From assembly GCA_017848115.1 (NCBI GenBank), contig JAGAKZ010000033.1, positions 1 to 40,211 of the forward strand: DNA of 40,211 bases. The letters run 5' to 3'. Numbering within the stretch: position 1 is the stretch's first letter; every line of letters starts with the position of its first letter. Below the pieces are notes generated by a model. It was not told where the DNA came from and made no database searches. It saw only the letters and a program-made list of their open reading frames with translations. A program made the position numbers and the translations under genes. Shown here piece by piece: positions 1 to 6,973 of this stretch. Source of the stretch: Oscillospiraceae bacterium (lineage in GTDB: Bacteria; Bacillota; Clostridia; Oscillospirales; Ruminococcaceae).

Positions 1-67
1 CCATCATAATGGATTGACTCCTTATCAAATAAGAATGAGTAAGAATAAATGATGTTTTTGTACAGTA

Positions 68-295
68 TTAACAATAACGTGGATAAATATTTGTGATCTT
101 ATTTAGACACAAATGTTTCAAAAAAGGTTGACCACAACAAAGACGTTCCAAATCCATGGCAGCCACTTTCTTTACATTTCTCTTAGCTAACAAACCTCTT
201 ACTTTATTAGCTAACCACTTGACTGTTAAAACAGCAACATAAGCTATTACTATCCCTGCAGCAATTACACCTGCTATAGCCAAAAATAAACCCAT
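68..295 (-). CDS. small membrane protein, unknown function
   Basis: 75 residues. Residues about 1-30 are a long hydrophobic, Gly/Ala/Val-rich helix (MGLFLAIAGVIAAGIVIAYV), followed by a basic stretch (KRNVKK) and a Cys-containing tail, so a single-span membrane protein with a short cytoplasmic tail is likely. A TTG six bases upstream is in frame, but the ATG at 295 is preferred because the GGGAGG box lies at normal spacing from it. It is the last gene of a four-gene minus-strand operon whose other members also carry N-terminal hydrophobic segments or are mutually similar. I do not recognise the family. Confidence 0.6.
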   Translation of the reverse strand: MGLFLAIAGVIAAGIVIAYVAVLTVKWLANKVRGLLAKRNVKKVAAMDLERLCCGQPFLKHLCLNKITNIYPRYC

Positions 296-315
296 AATCA
301 ATTATCCTCCCTTCT

Positions 316-849
316 TCAAAGCTGAACAAGTACAGATGGTGTACCATTCAACGTTTTTATCAATTTATTATCAATATTACCAACTGGAACAACTAAACAC
401 ACTATATCCTGATTATTTTTTGACTTTGTAAAATCAGGTGAAAATAAACTTTTCTTTTCACTACCAATAAAAATCGGTTTTTTGTATTCGTCTAAAAGTG
501 CTATTGCAACAGAAAAATTATCATTTTCATTTCTTGGCACTGGATTTTCTTCAACATATATAAAAAAATATCTTCCTTGTGGATAAATCATTTTTTGTGT
601 TTTTACCCAGGTTAAACAATCATTCATAGTTAAAATCGGCAAACACATTTTAGCATATTCTTCATCAACTATTGCCTGAAAAGTATCACTTGCTGACTGC
701 TTAATATCTTTAATCGCCTTAACACCTTTTTTTGCCATTTCTTTTATACCATCATCTGCCTTCATTCGAAAAATAATATCAAAAAAATTTGGATTTGATA
801 TTCTATCCCCTGTGTTCTGCCATTGATTTCCATTATTTAACATACTCAT
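316..849 (-). CDS. conserved-looking hypothetical, paralogous domain to the gene at 1143-1565
   Basis: 177 residues, no membrane segment. The start at 849 (MSMLNNGNQWQN) has an AGGAGTG box directly upstream. A longer GTG-started reading would overlap the next gene. From about residue 70 on it shows the same pattern as the C-terminal part of the gene at 1143-1565: a T-x-x-D-x-x-x-WVK segment, then a beta-rich core (FSVAIALLD) and an ending of the form ID/DD...L...L...VLV. I infer that both carry the same unnamed domain and arose by duplication. It sits third in the operon. Function unknown. Confidence 0.6.
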   Translation of the reverse strand: MSMLNNGNQWQNTGDRISNPNFFDIIFRMKADDGIKEMAKKGVKAIKDIKQSASDTFQAIVDEEYAKMCLPILTMNDCLTWVKTQKMIYPQGRYFFIYVEENPVPRNENDNFSVAIALLDEYKKPIFIGSEKKSLFSPDFTKSKNNQDIVCLVVPVGNIDNKLIKTLNGTPSVLVQL

Positions 850-868
850 AATTTCACTCCTATAAAAT

Positions 869-1138
869 TTAATAACAATAAATTCTGTCTCCAACGTCAA
901 TATCACAGTCGATATCGCTACCTTTTACTTCATATACTGTTTCTAAAGATTCAAGTGTAACACAATTATTACACTCATCAACTTTTTTGACTATTGCGTC
1001 TTCAACACCCTTTTCAGATAATGCTTGTTTAATTTTTTCTTTGGTTACCATTCCTGAAACAATTATACTTATAGTTGCAACCACCGCTGTCGCTGTTGCT
1101 GCAACAACTAACCCTCTTAAAAGCCATCCTAATAACAT
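869..1138 (-). CDS. small membrane-anchored protein, unknown function
   Basis: 89 residues. Residues 3-30 form a hydrophobic Ala/Val-rich segment (LLRGLVVAATATAVVATISI), followed by a soluble acidic C-terminus with two Cys near NNC and another near the end (DIDCDIDVGDRIYCY). The start has an AGGAGGG box that lies inside the tail and stop region of the upstream gene (four bases between the genes), so the two are probably translated together. Second gene of the four-gene operon. Family not recognised. Confidence 0.6.
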   Translation of the reverse strand: MLLGWLLRGLVVAATATAVVATISIIVSGMVTKEKIKQALSEKGVEDAIVKKVDECNNCVTLESLETVYEVKGSDIDCDIDVGDRIYCY

Positions 1139-1142
1139 TATT

Positions 1143-1565
1143 TTACCCTCCTATCACAAGTACACCGTCACCTTTATCCAATATATTTTCAAGACTGTCA
1201 TCGAGCCTGTTATATTGCACTAAAACTGAATCGTCTATACTTTTTTGCCTGTTAATTATCGCCACAACTATATAATTTTTCTGATCTGTTTTTAAATCAA
1301 TATCCTTTCCAAGTTCACGTAATGTATCATGATTAACTTTAAGAACCACTGCTTTGCAATCGTTTTTCAACTTGTCCTCACGTTTTTTCACCCACTGTTT
1401 TACATCTGAAAATGTAAACATATCAGAATGCAATGGTTCTCCAAAACATGATTCTAATGTATTACATTCCTTAAGTTTTTTCAACTTTATCAGTTGACTT
1501 ATCAACCATGATAAAAAAAGCAATGCCAATACTGATACACTTATTATCACCATAATTTTACTCAT
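1143..1565 (-). CDS. membrane-anchored hypothetical, first gene of small operon
   Basis: 140 residues from the ATG at 1565, which has GGAGGGG ten bases upstream. A further in-frame ATG at 1601 lacks such a box. An N-terminal membrane span covers residues about 4-25 (IMVIISVSVLALLFLSWLI). A soluble domain of about 90 residues follows, carrying TFSDVKQWVKK and a beta-rich core (NYIVVAII). This domain resembles the body of the protein encoded at 316-849. The gene is the promoter-proximal member of the operon and is divergent from the XRE regulator at 1894. Function unknown. Confidence 0.6.
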   Translation of the reverse strand: MSKIMVIISVSVLALLFLSWLISQLIKLKKLKECNTLESCFGEPLHSDMFTFSDVKQWVKKREDKLKNDCKAVVLKVNHDTLRELGKDIDLKTDQKNYIVVAIINRQKSIDDSVLVQYNRLDDSLENILDKGDGVLVIGG

Positions 1566-1802
1566 GAAAATTATCCCCTCCAATATTTCTGCTGATATCA
1601 TCTATGATGACTTTAAAACTAAAACAATTTTTTATGTTTTAGTTTGTTGAAATACTGTTCTCTATATCACACTCCCCGACTATGATTTCAGCAATGACAT
1701 ATAACAAATAACTGTATTAAATCTACCATCCTTTTAATCACAGAATTCAAATATTATTTAATATTTCCACTATGAAACCATCTATAGAATTTATCTTATT
1801 TG

Positions 1803-1832
1803 ATTATACCATATATATAATGTAAATGTCAA
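1803..1832 (-). promoter_or_regulatory. sigma-A-like promoter for the 1565-68 operon
   Basis: On the minus strand TTGACA (plus 1827-1832) and TATAAT (plus 1803-1808) are separated by 18 bases. Both hexamers match the consensus exactly. It faces the four small genes. Confidence 0.7.
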
Positions 1833-1843
1833 TTATATTACAT
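1820..1843. promoter_or_regulatory. candidate operator, inverted repeat
   Basis: ATGTAA (1820-1825) and TTACAT (1838-1843) form a 6-bp inverted repeat with 12 bases between. The -35 hexamer of the minus-strand promoter lies between the arms, and a TATAAT on the plus strand (1816-1821) overlaps the left arm. The position in the divergent gap next to an XRE gene fits an autoregulatory operator. This is inference. Confidence 0.4.
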
Positions 1844-1893
1844 CAAATATGATAAAATTTAGTTATAACTTACAATCAAAGGAGTGTATTTTT

Positions 1894-2229
1894 ATGGCAA
1901 TATACCAAAGGCTTAGAGATATGAGAGAAGATGCCGATCTGACACAACGGCAATTTGCAGAAATAATCGGCATATCTATGAATCATTATGGCAAATATGA
2001 ACGCGGTGAAACTGATATTCCTCTGGACAAAGCAATTACTATCGCAAAGTACTACAACGTTTCTCTCGACTATCTTGCAGGACTTACAAATGTAAAAACA
2101 GTTCTCTCGCCTTCCCGCTCATGTACAACGTATATTATAAATTTATTTGAACACCTATCCACTCAAAATAAGGAACGTATCGAAGAACGTATGCTCGAAA
2201 TGCTCGAACGGCAAAGAAATGAAAAATAA
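1894..2229 (+). CDS. XRE-family helix-turn-helix regulator
   Basis: 111 residues from the ATG at 1894, with AAAGGAG nine bases upstream. An in-frame ATG at 1849 lacks a box. Residues 5-64 form a typical Cro/C1-type HTH (LRDMREDADLTQRQFAEIIG, then Y..YERGE.DIPLDKAI.IA..Y..SLDYLAGL). A short helical, charged tail (IEERMLEMLERQRNEK) probably dimerises. DNA-binding repressor or activator. The target is likely the divergent small-protein operon through the inverted repeat at 1820-1843 (inference from position). Confidence 0.85.
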   Translation: MAIYQRLRDMREDADLTQRQFAEIIGISMNHYGKYERGETDIPLDKAITIAKYYNVSLDYLAGLTNVKTVLSPSRSCTTYIINLFEHLSTQNKERIEERMLEMLERQRNEK

Positions 2230-2275
2230 TTTTTTTAATACAATACTTTTATTTAAAAATCCAGCTCTCCCACCC

Positions 2276-2304
2276 TTGACCTTTTACAATTTTTATGTTA
2301 TCAT
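2276..2304 (+). promoter_or_regulatory. promoter for XRE/P-loop/oxidoreductase operon
   Basis: TTGACC (2276-2281), 17 bases, TATCAT (2299-2304). Directly downstream lies a small palindrome TTTAC-TGAA-GTAAA (2306-2319), a possible operator. It leaves a leader of about 150 nt before the ATG at 2464. Confidence 0.55.
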
Positions 2305-2329
2305 ATTTACTGAAGTAAACATTATTATA

Positions 2330-2365
2330 TTTGTGTCTTGCCTGCATAAATCAGGTAGACACAAA
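2330..2365 (+). promoter_or_regulatory. hairpin in the leader of the 2464 gene
   Basis: TTTGTGTCT (2330-2338) pairs with AGACACAAA (2357-2365). After a small internal loop CCTG pairs with CAGG around the loop CATAAAT. Only a short AAATTTT follows, so a strong terminator is unlikely. An attenuator, RNA-stability element or protein-binding hairpin is possible. Confidence 0.45.
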
Positions 2366-2385
2366 AAATTTTAACCCAAAAAGAA

Positions 2386-2434
2386 ATTTTTTTCTCTTTT
2401 ATATTTTTAAAAGCGACATTTTTTTCTCTTTTAT
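2386..2434. repeat. short direct repeat in leader
   Basis: The 17-mer ATTTTTTTCTCTTTTAT occurs at 2386-2402 and again, identical, at 2418-2434 (32-bp period), just before the AAAGGTGATG ribosome binding site of the 2464 gene. Low complexity, but an exact duplication. Confidence 0.6.
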
Positions 2435-2463
2435 TTATAAAAAATTTTAAAGGTGATGTTATA

Positions 2464-3087
2464 ATGCCGGTAAAACAAGACAATAATGAAACTATAGTAA
2501 AAATATCACAAGTTCTGAAAAAATCACGGAAAGCTTCCGGGAAAACGCAGGACTATGTAGCCCAAAAACTTGGTGTATCAAAAAAGACTATACAAAACTG
2601 GGAAAAAGGGATCACCTGCCCCGATCTCATTCAATGGGAAATGTGGTTTACATCTCTCGGTCAGAATCCTCTGACATACTACCTTTCTGTACAGTATCCG
2701 TGGCTAAGTGACGATATCGCTGATCTGAACGATGATTCCAAGATAGAAGAAGACCTCGTACAACTTATTCACAATATGCCTACGATCGAGAAAAAAGAAC
2801 TTCTTTTTCTTATGTCGGGATTACACGGAAGCTCATGGTATTCTCTGCTTCAGATGTTTACCGCTCACTGTCATACAACTATGCAATCGAGAGTTGCGGC
2901 GGCACGTATTATTCTTGAAAACTACGAAATGGAAAGCCGTACAGGTGAAATAGTGCGCAAAGGTGAGATAATGCCGGATACAAAAATGCTCAGTCATGCG
3001 ATAAATCAAGGAAAGCAGGCAGCTCAGAACAATCAGAACAGATATACAACAGAAAAAGACGGAGGCGCACTATGCTGTGAATCATAA
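2464..3087 (+). CDS. XRE-family helix-turn-helix regulator with long C-terminal region
   Basis: 207 residues. Residues 11-65 are a Cro/C1-type HTH (SRKASGKTQDYVAQKLGVSK, then TIQNWEKG), closer to phage-type than to global regulators. The remaining ~140 residues are helical and not recognised. They may sense a ligand or multimerise. The end (…ALCCES) overlaps the GTG start of the P-loop ATPase gene by 11 bases, so regulator and ATPase are probably co-transcribed and translationally coupled, placing this HTH protein at the head of the 2-oxoacid oxidoreductase operon. A local regulator of that operon is the natural guess. Confidence 0.8.
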   Translation: MPVKQDNNETIVKISQVLKKSRKASGKTQDYVAQKLGVSKKTIQNWEKGITCPDLIQWEMWFTSLGQNPLTYYLSVQYPWLSDDIADLNDDSKIEEDLVQLIHNMPTIEKKELLFLMSGLHGSSWYSLLQMFTAHCHTTMQSRVAAARIILENYEMESRTGEIVRKGEIMPDTKMLSHAINQGKQAAQNNQNRYTTEKDGGALCCES

Positions 3088-3742
3088 CTTCAAAAAAATA
3101 ACTGTACTGACCGGTCAGTACGGAGCAGGAAAAACAAACCTTGCTGTAAATCTTGCTTTTGAAATGTGCAGATACGGAAAAGTAACTGTGACAGACCTCG
3201 ATATAGTCAATCCATATTTCAGAACTTCGGATTTTACAGAAATATTTGAAAAGAAAAATATAAAACTTATTTCTCCTGTATATGCAAATACAAATCTCGA
3301 TATTCCTGTACTTGATTTTGATATGCGATTTGAAACAGAAAATACTGATTTTCATATAGTTGACGTTGGCGGTGATGATTCAGGTGCTTTCGTTCTCGGT
3401 CGGTATAACGATGTTTTTAGCACATATAAAGATGCAACTGATATGCTGTATGTTTTTAATGTATATCGTTCACCTGATTTTTCTGTAAATAATATTATCG
3501 AAAATATCAAAGAAATAGAAAATGCTTCAAGACTTCGTTGTACAGGACTTGTAAACAATTCAAATCTGGGAAACGAAACCGATACCGATGTAATAAAAAA
3601 CACACTCGGATATGCCGATAAAATCTCTGAACTTTCGGGACTTCCTGTTTTATTTACCTGTAAAAGCAATACAGATAAAAAAATATCCGAAAATGATTTT
3701 CCGGTAAAAATTATGGTTTCACCACCATGGAACTTTACTTAA
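3077..3742 (+). CDS. P-loop ATPase (CobQ/MinD/ParA-like fold)
   Basis: 221 residues. The GTG at 3077 is chosen because the ATG at 3072 stops at once and GGAGG lies 11 bases upstream. Walker A is GQYGAGKTN (residues about 13-21). It lacks the extra signature lysine of true MinD/ParA proteins. TDLDIVNPYFRTSD is switch-like and FHIVDVGGDDSG is Walker B-like. Typical of the CobQ/CobB/MinD/ParA nucleotide-binding domain. It lies directly before the ferredoxin and oxidoreductase subunits. A role in maturing or regulating that iron-sulfur enzyme is plausible but inferred only from position. Confidence 0.75.
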   Translation: MNHNFKKITVLTGQYGAGKTNLAVNLAFEMCRYGKVTVTDLDIVNPYFRTSDFTEIFEKKNIKLISPVYANTNLDIPVLDFDMRFETENTDFHIVDVGGDDSGAFVLGRYNDVFSTYKDATDMLYVFNVYRSPDFSVNNIIENIKEIENASRLRCTGLVNNSNLGNETDTDVIKNTLGYADKISELSGLPVLFTCKSNTDKKISENDFPVKIMVSPPWNFT

Positions 3743-3758
3743 AAAGGAGCGACAACAA

Positions 3759-3959
3759 ATGATCACTATTGATTTTGAAAGATGCAAAGGTTGCAGATTA
3801 TGTACCGAAGTCTGCCCTAAAAAAATTATTTCTGTTGACTATGAAAAACATAATCTCAAAGGATACTACACTGCCGTCTGTACTGACAATGAACAGTGTA
3901 TCTCATGCTCAATGTGTGCTGTTATGTGTCCGGACTATGCAATAACTGTTGAAAGGTGA
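3759..3959 (+). CDS. 2-oxoacid:ferredoxin oxidoreductase delta subunit (2[4Fe-4S] ferredoxin)
   Basis: 66 residues with two clusters of the form CxxCxxCxxxCP: CKGCRLCTEVCPKK near the N-terminus and CISCSMCAVMCPD near the C-terminus, each able to bind a [4Fe-4S] cluster. It passes electrons from the thiamine-diphosphate site to an external ferredoxin. AAAAAGGAG precedes the ATG. First oxidoreductase subunit gene in the order delta-alpha-beta-gamma, 10 bases before the alpha subunit's ATG. Confidence 0.9.
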   Translation: MITIDFERCKGCRLCTEVCPKKIISVDYEKHNLKGYYTAVCTDNEQCISCSMCAVMCPDYAITVER

Positions 3960-3969
3960 TGGTACTGTC

Positions 3970-5028
3970 ATGAATAAAGTATTGATGAAAGGCAATGAAG
4001 CACTTGCAGAAGCTGCAATAAGAGCAGGCTGTAAATGTTTCTTCGGTTATCCTATAACACCGCAGACGGAAGTCGCAGCTTACTTTGCCAAAAACATGGC
4101 AAAAAGAGGCGGTGTATTTTTACAGGCAGAAAGTGAAATAGCTGCTATTAATATGGTGCTTGGAGCAAGTTCGGCAGGTGTTCGTGCCATGACTTCAAGC
4201 TCATCTCCGGGAATTTCACTCAAAAGTGAAGGTATTTCATATATAGCAGGCTCCGACCTTCCGTGTGTAATAGTAAATGTGCAGAGAGGAGGACCGGGAC
4301 TCGGCGGTATACAGCCTTCTCAGTCTGATTATAATCAGGCGGTAAAAGCACCCGGGCATGGTGACTTTCATCTTGTAGTATATGCTCCTGCATCTGTTCA
4401 GGAATCTGTTGACATGGTATTTACCGCATTTGATACTGCCGACAGATACAGAATACCCACTATGATACTTTCGGACGGACTTATAGGTCAGATGATGGAA
4501 CCTGTAGTCTTCCCCGAAAAAACAAATGATATCCCTGAAAAATCATGGGCTTGTGACGGACATAAAAACAAAAGGAAACATAATATAGTAACCTCACTTT
4601 TTCTCGAACCTGATAAACTTGAAAAATCTGTTTTACAAAGAAACGAAAAATACAAACTGATAAGTAATAATTGTGCCGACTGTGAAACATATCTGTGTGA
4701 CGACGCACATATAGTAATAACTGCATATGGTGCTACCGCACGAATAGCACGTTCTGCTGTAAATGAGGCAAGAAAACAAGGTATAAAAGCCGGTCTTTTC
4801 CGTCCTAAGACCCTATGGCCTTTTCCGGAAAATGAGCTTCGCAACTCATGCAAAAATGCCGGTCATATCCTGTGTGCAGAAATGTCTGCAGGTCAGATGG
4901 TAAATGATATAAAACTGTACACCAACTGCTCTGTACCTGTAAGTTTTTACGGAAGAACAGGCGGAGTGATCCCCGAACCTGAAGAACTGCTCAGAGAGAT
5001 AATAAAATTATCAGAAGGGAGACAGTAA
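3970..5028 (+). CDS. vorB: 2-oxoacid:ferredoxin oxidoreductase alpha subunit (VorB/KorA-type)
   Basis: 352 residues. ATG at 3970 with AAAGGTG upstream. A TTG upstream in the same frame would overlap the ferredoxin gene. The N-terminal pyruvate-ferredoxin-oxidoreductase-type pyrimidine-binding domain shows CFFGYPITPQTE and LQAESEIAAINMVLGAS.AG with TSSSSPGISL. NVQRGGPGLGG follows, and the C-terminal transketolase-like domain has FRPKTLWPFPE. It pairs with beta to oxidise a 2-oxoacid to an acyl-CoA with ferredoxin reduction. The four-subunit layout fits branched-chain 2-oxoacid (Vor) or 2-oxoglutarate (Kor) enzymes. The substrate cannot be settled by eye. Confidence 0.9.
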   Translation: MNKVLMKGNEALAEAAIRAGCKCFFGYPITPQTEVAAYFAKNMAKRGGVFLQAESEIAAINMVLGASSAGVRAMTSSSSPGISLKSEGISYIAGSDLPCVIVNVQRGGPGLGGIQPSQSDYNQAVKAPGHGDFHLVVYAPASVQESVDMVFTAFDTADRYRIPTMILSDGLIGQMMEPVVFPEKTNDIPEKSWACDGHKNKRKHNIVTSLFLEPDKLEKSVLQRNEKYKLISNNCADCETYLCDDAHIVITAYGATARIARSAVNEARKQGIKAGLFRPKTLWPFPENELRNSCKNAGHILCAEMSAGQMVNDIKLYTNCSVPVSFYGRTGGVIPEPEELLREIIKLSEGRQ

Positions 5029-5029
5029 A

Positions 5030-5779
5030 ATGAGCGTTATATTTCAGAAACCAAAATCACTTGCCGATGTGCAGACGCACTATTGCCCCGGCTGTACTCA
5101 TGGCATAATTCACCGTCTTGTAGCAGAAGTGATAGATGAAATGAATATAGAAGGTACTACAGTAGGTATAAGTCCTGTCGGCTGTTCGGTAATGGCTTAT
5201 GAATACTTCAACTGCGATATGATAGAAGCACCGCACGGACGTGCGCCTGCTGTTGCAACAGGTGTAAAAAGAGCTGATCCGGAACTTTTCGTATTTACTT
5301 ATCAGGGTGACGGTGACCTTGCGGCTATAGGTACAAACGAAACAATACACGCAGCTGCAAGAGGTGAAAATATAACTGTAATATTTGTAAACAACACTAT
5401 CTATGGCATGACAGGCGGTCAGATGGCACCTACCACTATTCCCGGACAAATTACGCAGACAACTCCGTATGGACGTGACCCGAAAACAAACGGTTTTCCT
5501 CTGAAAGTATGTGAGATCATTTCACAAATAGACGGTACTGCATTTGCACAGAGAGTAGCTGTTGACAGTGTTCCTCACATAAAAGAAGCGAAAAAGGCTA
5601 TTAGAAAAGCTTTTGAAAATCAGAAAGAAAAACGTGGATTTTCGATTGTTGAAGTTCTGTCCTCATGCCCTACAAACTGGGGAATGACTCCCTCGGAAGC
5701 CCTTAAAAGAATACGTGAAGAGATGATTCCGTACTATCCTCTTGGAATTTTTAAAGATACAGATGTATGGAACAAGTGA
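5030..5779 (+). CDS. 2-oxoacid:ferredoxin oxidoreductase beta subunit (thiamine-diphosphate)
   Basis: 249 residues. It carries YCPGCTHG (residues 18-25), the conserved CPGC of KorB/VorA-type beta subunits, and the thiamine-diphosphate and Mg motif GDGD (93-96) followed about 25 residues later by VNNTIYGMTGGQ. PTNWGMTP near the C-terminus is typical of this subunit. One base separates it from the alpha gene, and GGGAGACAG precedes the ATG. Catalytic partner of alpha in cytoplasmic 2-oxoacid oxidation; in gut anaerobes such enzymes serve branched-chain acid metabolism or, in reverse, carboxylation. Confidence 0.9.
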   Translation: MSVIFQKPKSLADVQTHYCPGCTHGIIHRLVAEVIDEMNIEGTTVGISPVGCSVMAYEYFNCDMIEAPHGRAPAVATGVKRADPELFVFTYQGDGDLAAIGTNETIHAAARGENITVIFVNNTIYGMTGGQMAPTTIPGQITQTTPYGRDPKTNGFPLKVCEIISQIDGTAFAQRVAVDSVPHIKEAKKAIRKAFENQKEKRGFSIVEVLSSCPTNWGMTPSEALKRIREEMIPYYPLGIFKDTDVWNK

Positions 5780-5804
5780 TAATGCAAGAAAGGTTGATAT
5801 AAAA

Positions 5805-6347
5805 ATGCTCACCAGAATAATCATATCAGGATTCGGAGGACAAGGCGTACTTTTTATCGGAAAATGCCTTGCATACAGTGCGATGTTAATAGGAAAAGAA
5901 TTATCATGGCTTCCGTCATACGGTCCGGAAATGCGTGGAGGAACTGCAAACTGTTCTGTATGCATTTCCGATGATGCAATAGGTTCTCCGCTTGTTACAA
6001 GCCCTGATATACTTATTGCCATGAACGAGCCTTCTTTTGACAAATTTGAAAAAAAGCTCTGCACAGGCGGAAAGCTTTTTTCCGATAATTCTATGATCGA
6101 AAAGAAATCACGCAGGACTGATATAAAATGTTTTGAGCTTCCGGCATCAGACATAGCTCAGAACAACGCTCTTCCCCGCATGGCAAATATAATTCTGCTC
6201 GGAAAAACCATAAAAGAATGTTCGGATATGCTTTTTGGGATAAACATCTCCACCGTTACTCAGGTTTTTGAAAAAATAATCCCTGCTAAGAAAAATGACC
6301 TTATACAAAAAAATATTTCTGCTTTAAATCTTGGATATTCAATGTAA
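5805..6347 (+). CDS. 2-oxoacid:ferredoxin oxidoreductase gamma subunit
   Basis: 180 residues from the ATG at 5805 (AAAGGTTG upstream). Earlier in-frame starts overlap the beta gene. The opening RIIISGFGGQGVLFIG is the glycine-rich signature of the gamma/catalytic domain of this enzyme family, followed by SWLPSYGPEMRGGTANC and the conserved SPDILIAMNEPSFDKFE. Last gene of the operon. The next gene has its own promoter about 60 bases on. Confidence 0.9.
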   Translation: MLTRIIISGFGGQGVLFIGKCLAYSAMLIGKELSWLPSYGPEMRGGTANCSVCISDDAIGSPLVTSPDILIAMNEPSFDKFEKKLCTGGKLFSDNSMIEKKSRRTDIKCFELPASDIAQNNALPRMANIILLGKTIKECSDMLFGINISTVTQVFEKIIPAKKNDLIQKNISALNLGYSM

Positions 6348-6349
6348 CA

Positions 6350-6378
6350 TTTACTGCTTTCTCTGCATATAATATAAT
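6350..6378 (+). promoter_or_regulatory. promoter for the SleC-like pair
   Basis: TTTACT (6350-6355), 17 bases, TATAAT (6373-6378), 35 bases before the ATG at 6413. A sporulation sigma promoter cannot be excluded. Confidence 0.45.
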
Positions 6379-6412
6379 ACCCCTTAAAATAAAACGAAAG
6401 GCGGTATTTTTT

Positions 6413-6964
6413 ATGGACAAAACATTAATCGAAAGCTACAGACAGCAAGCAATGAATATGTTTAACATTGCCAGAACAAAAAATCCCCTGTACAATTCTG
6501 TATCCGAACCTGTTTTAAAAAATATGCCGGAAGATATTCATGAAAACTCCGACAAAAACGAAGAAACAAACGGTACAGGCGGTACAGGATATGTCATTGT
6601 AAATGTAACAACTCTCAGAAGTCTCTATCCTGTTCATGGTGCAGATGTAACTGTATTTACCGGTACACTTGAATCCATGAACATAATAGATACTTCAAAA
6701 ACCGATGAAAACGGAAAGAGCAAAATTTTTGAACTTGATGTTCCCTCTGAAAGTTACTCACAAGCCCCCGAAGATGTTGTTGTTCCTTACGGAACATATA
6801 ATATCCTTGTAACTGCCGAAAAATATGTCCCCTATGTGTTAATGAACGTTTCTGTATTTGATAAAGTAACATCTTTGCAAAACGCAAATCTTCTTGAAGA
6901 CTTTGCTGCAGACGGAAACACAGACCCTATCATAAATGACGAAAAACAGCAGTACACACTCTAG
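6413..6964 (+). CDS. SleC-type N-terminal region protein (carboxypeptidase-regulatory-like fold)
   Basis: 183 residues, no signal peptide. A polar N-terminus with a Gly/Thr linker leads to a beta-sandwich-like domain (GYVIVNVTTLRSLYPVHGAD; DENGKSKIFELD; VPYGTYNILVTAEKYVPYVL). From memory this resembles the front part of SleC-type spore cortex-lytic pre-proteins, where such a domain precedes the SpoIID-like domain. Here it is a separate gene nine bases before the next. I infer that the two proteins work together on spore peptidoglycan. A database comparison would be needed to confirm. Confidence 0.55.
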   Translation: MDKTLIESYRQQAMNMFNIARTKNPLYNSVSEPVLKNMPEDIHENSDKNEETNGTGGTGYVIVNVTTLRSLYPVHGADVTVFTGTLESMNIIDTSKTDENGKSKIFELDVPSESYSQAPEDVVVPYGTYNILVTAEKYVPYVLMNVSVFDKVTSLQNANLLEDFAADGNTDPIINDEKQQYTL

Positions 6965-6973
6965 GAGGCAAAC

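Noticed and set aside
1-67. Possible end of a further gene at the left edge
   Set aside because: No frame gives a recognisable protein and the stretch is AT-rich; nothing can be supported.
987-1275. Plus-strand open frames across the small operon
   Set aside because: They are antisense to two genes with strong ribosome binding sites and have no start signals of their own.
2147-2374. Open frame of 75 codons after the first XRE gene
   Set aside because: It overlaps the end of the XRE gene, then runs through a promoter and a hairpin. No start signal and low-complexity content.
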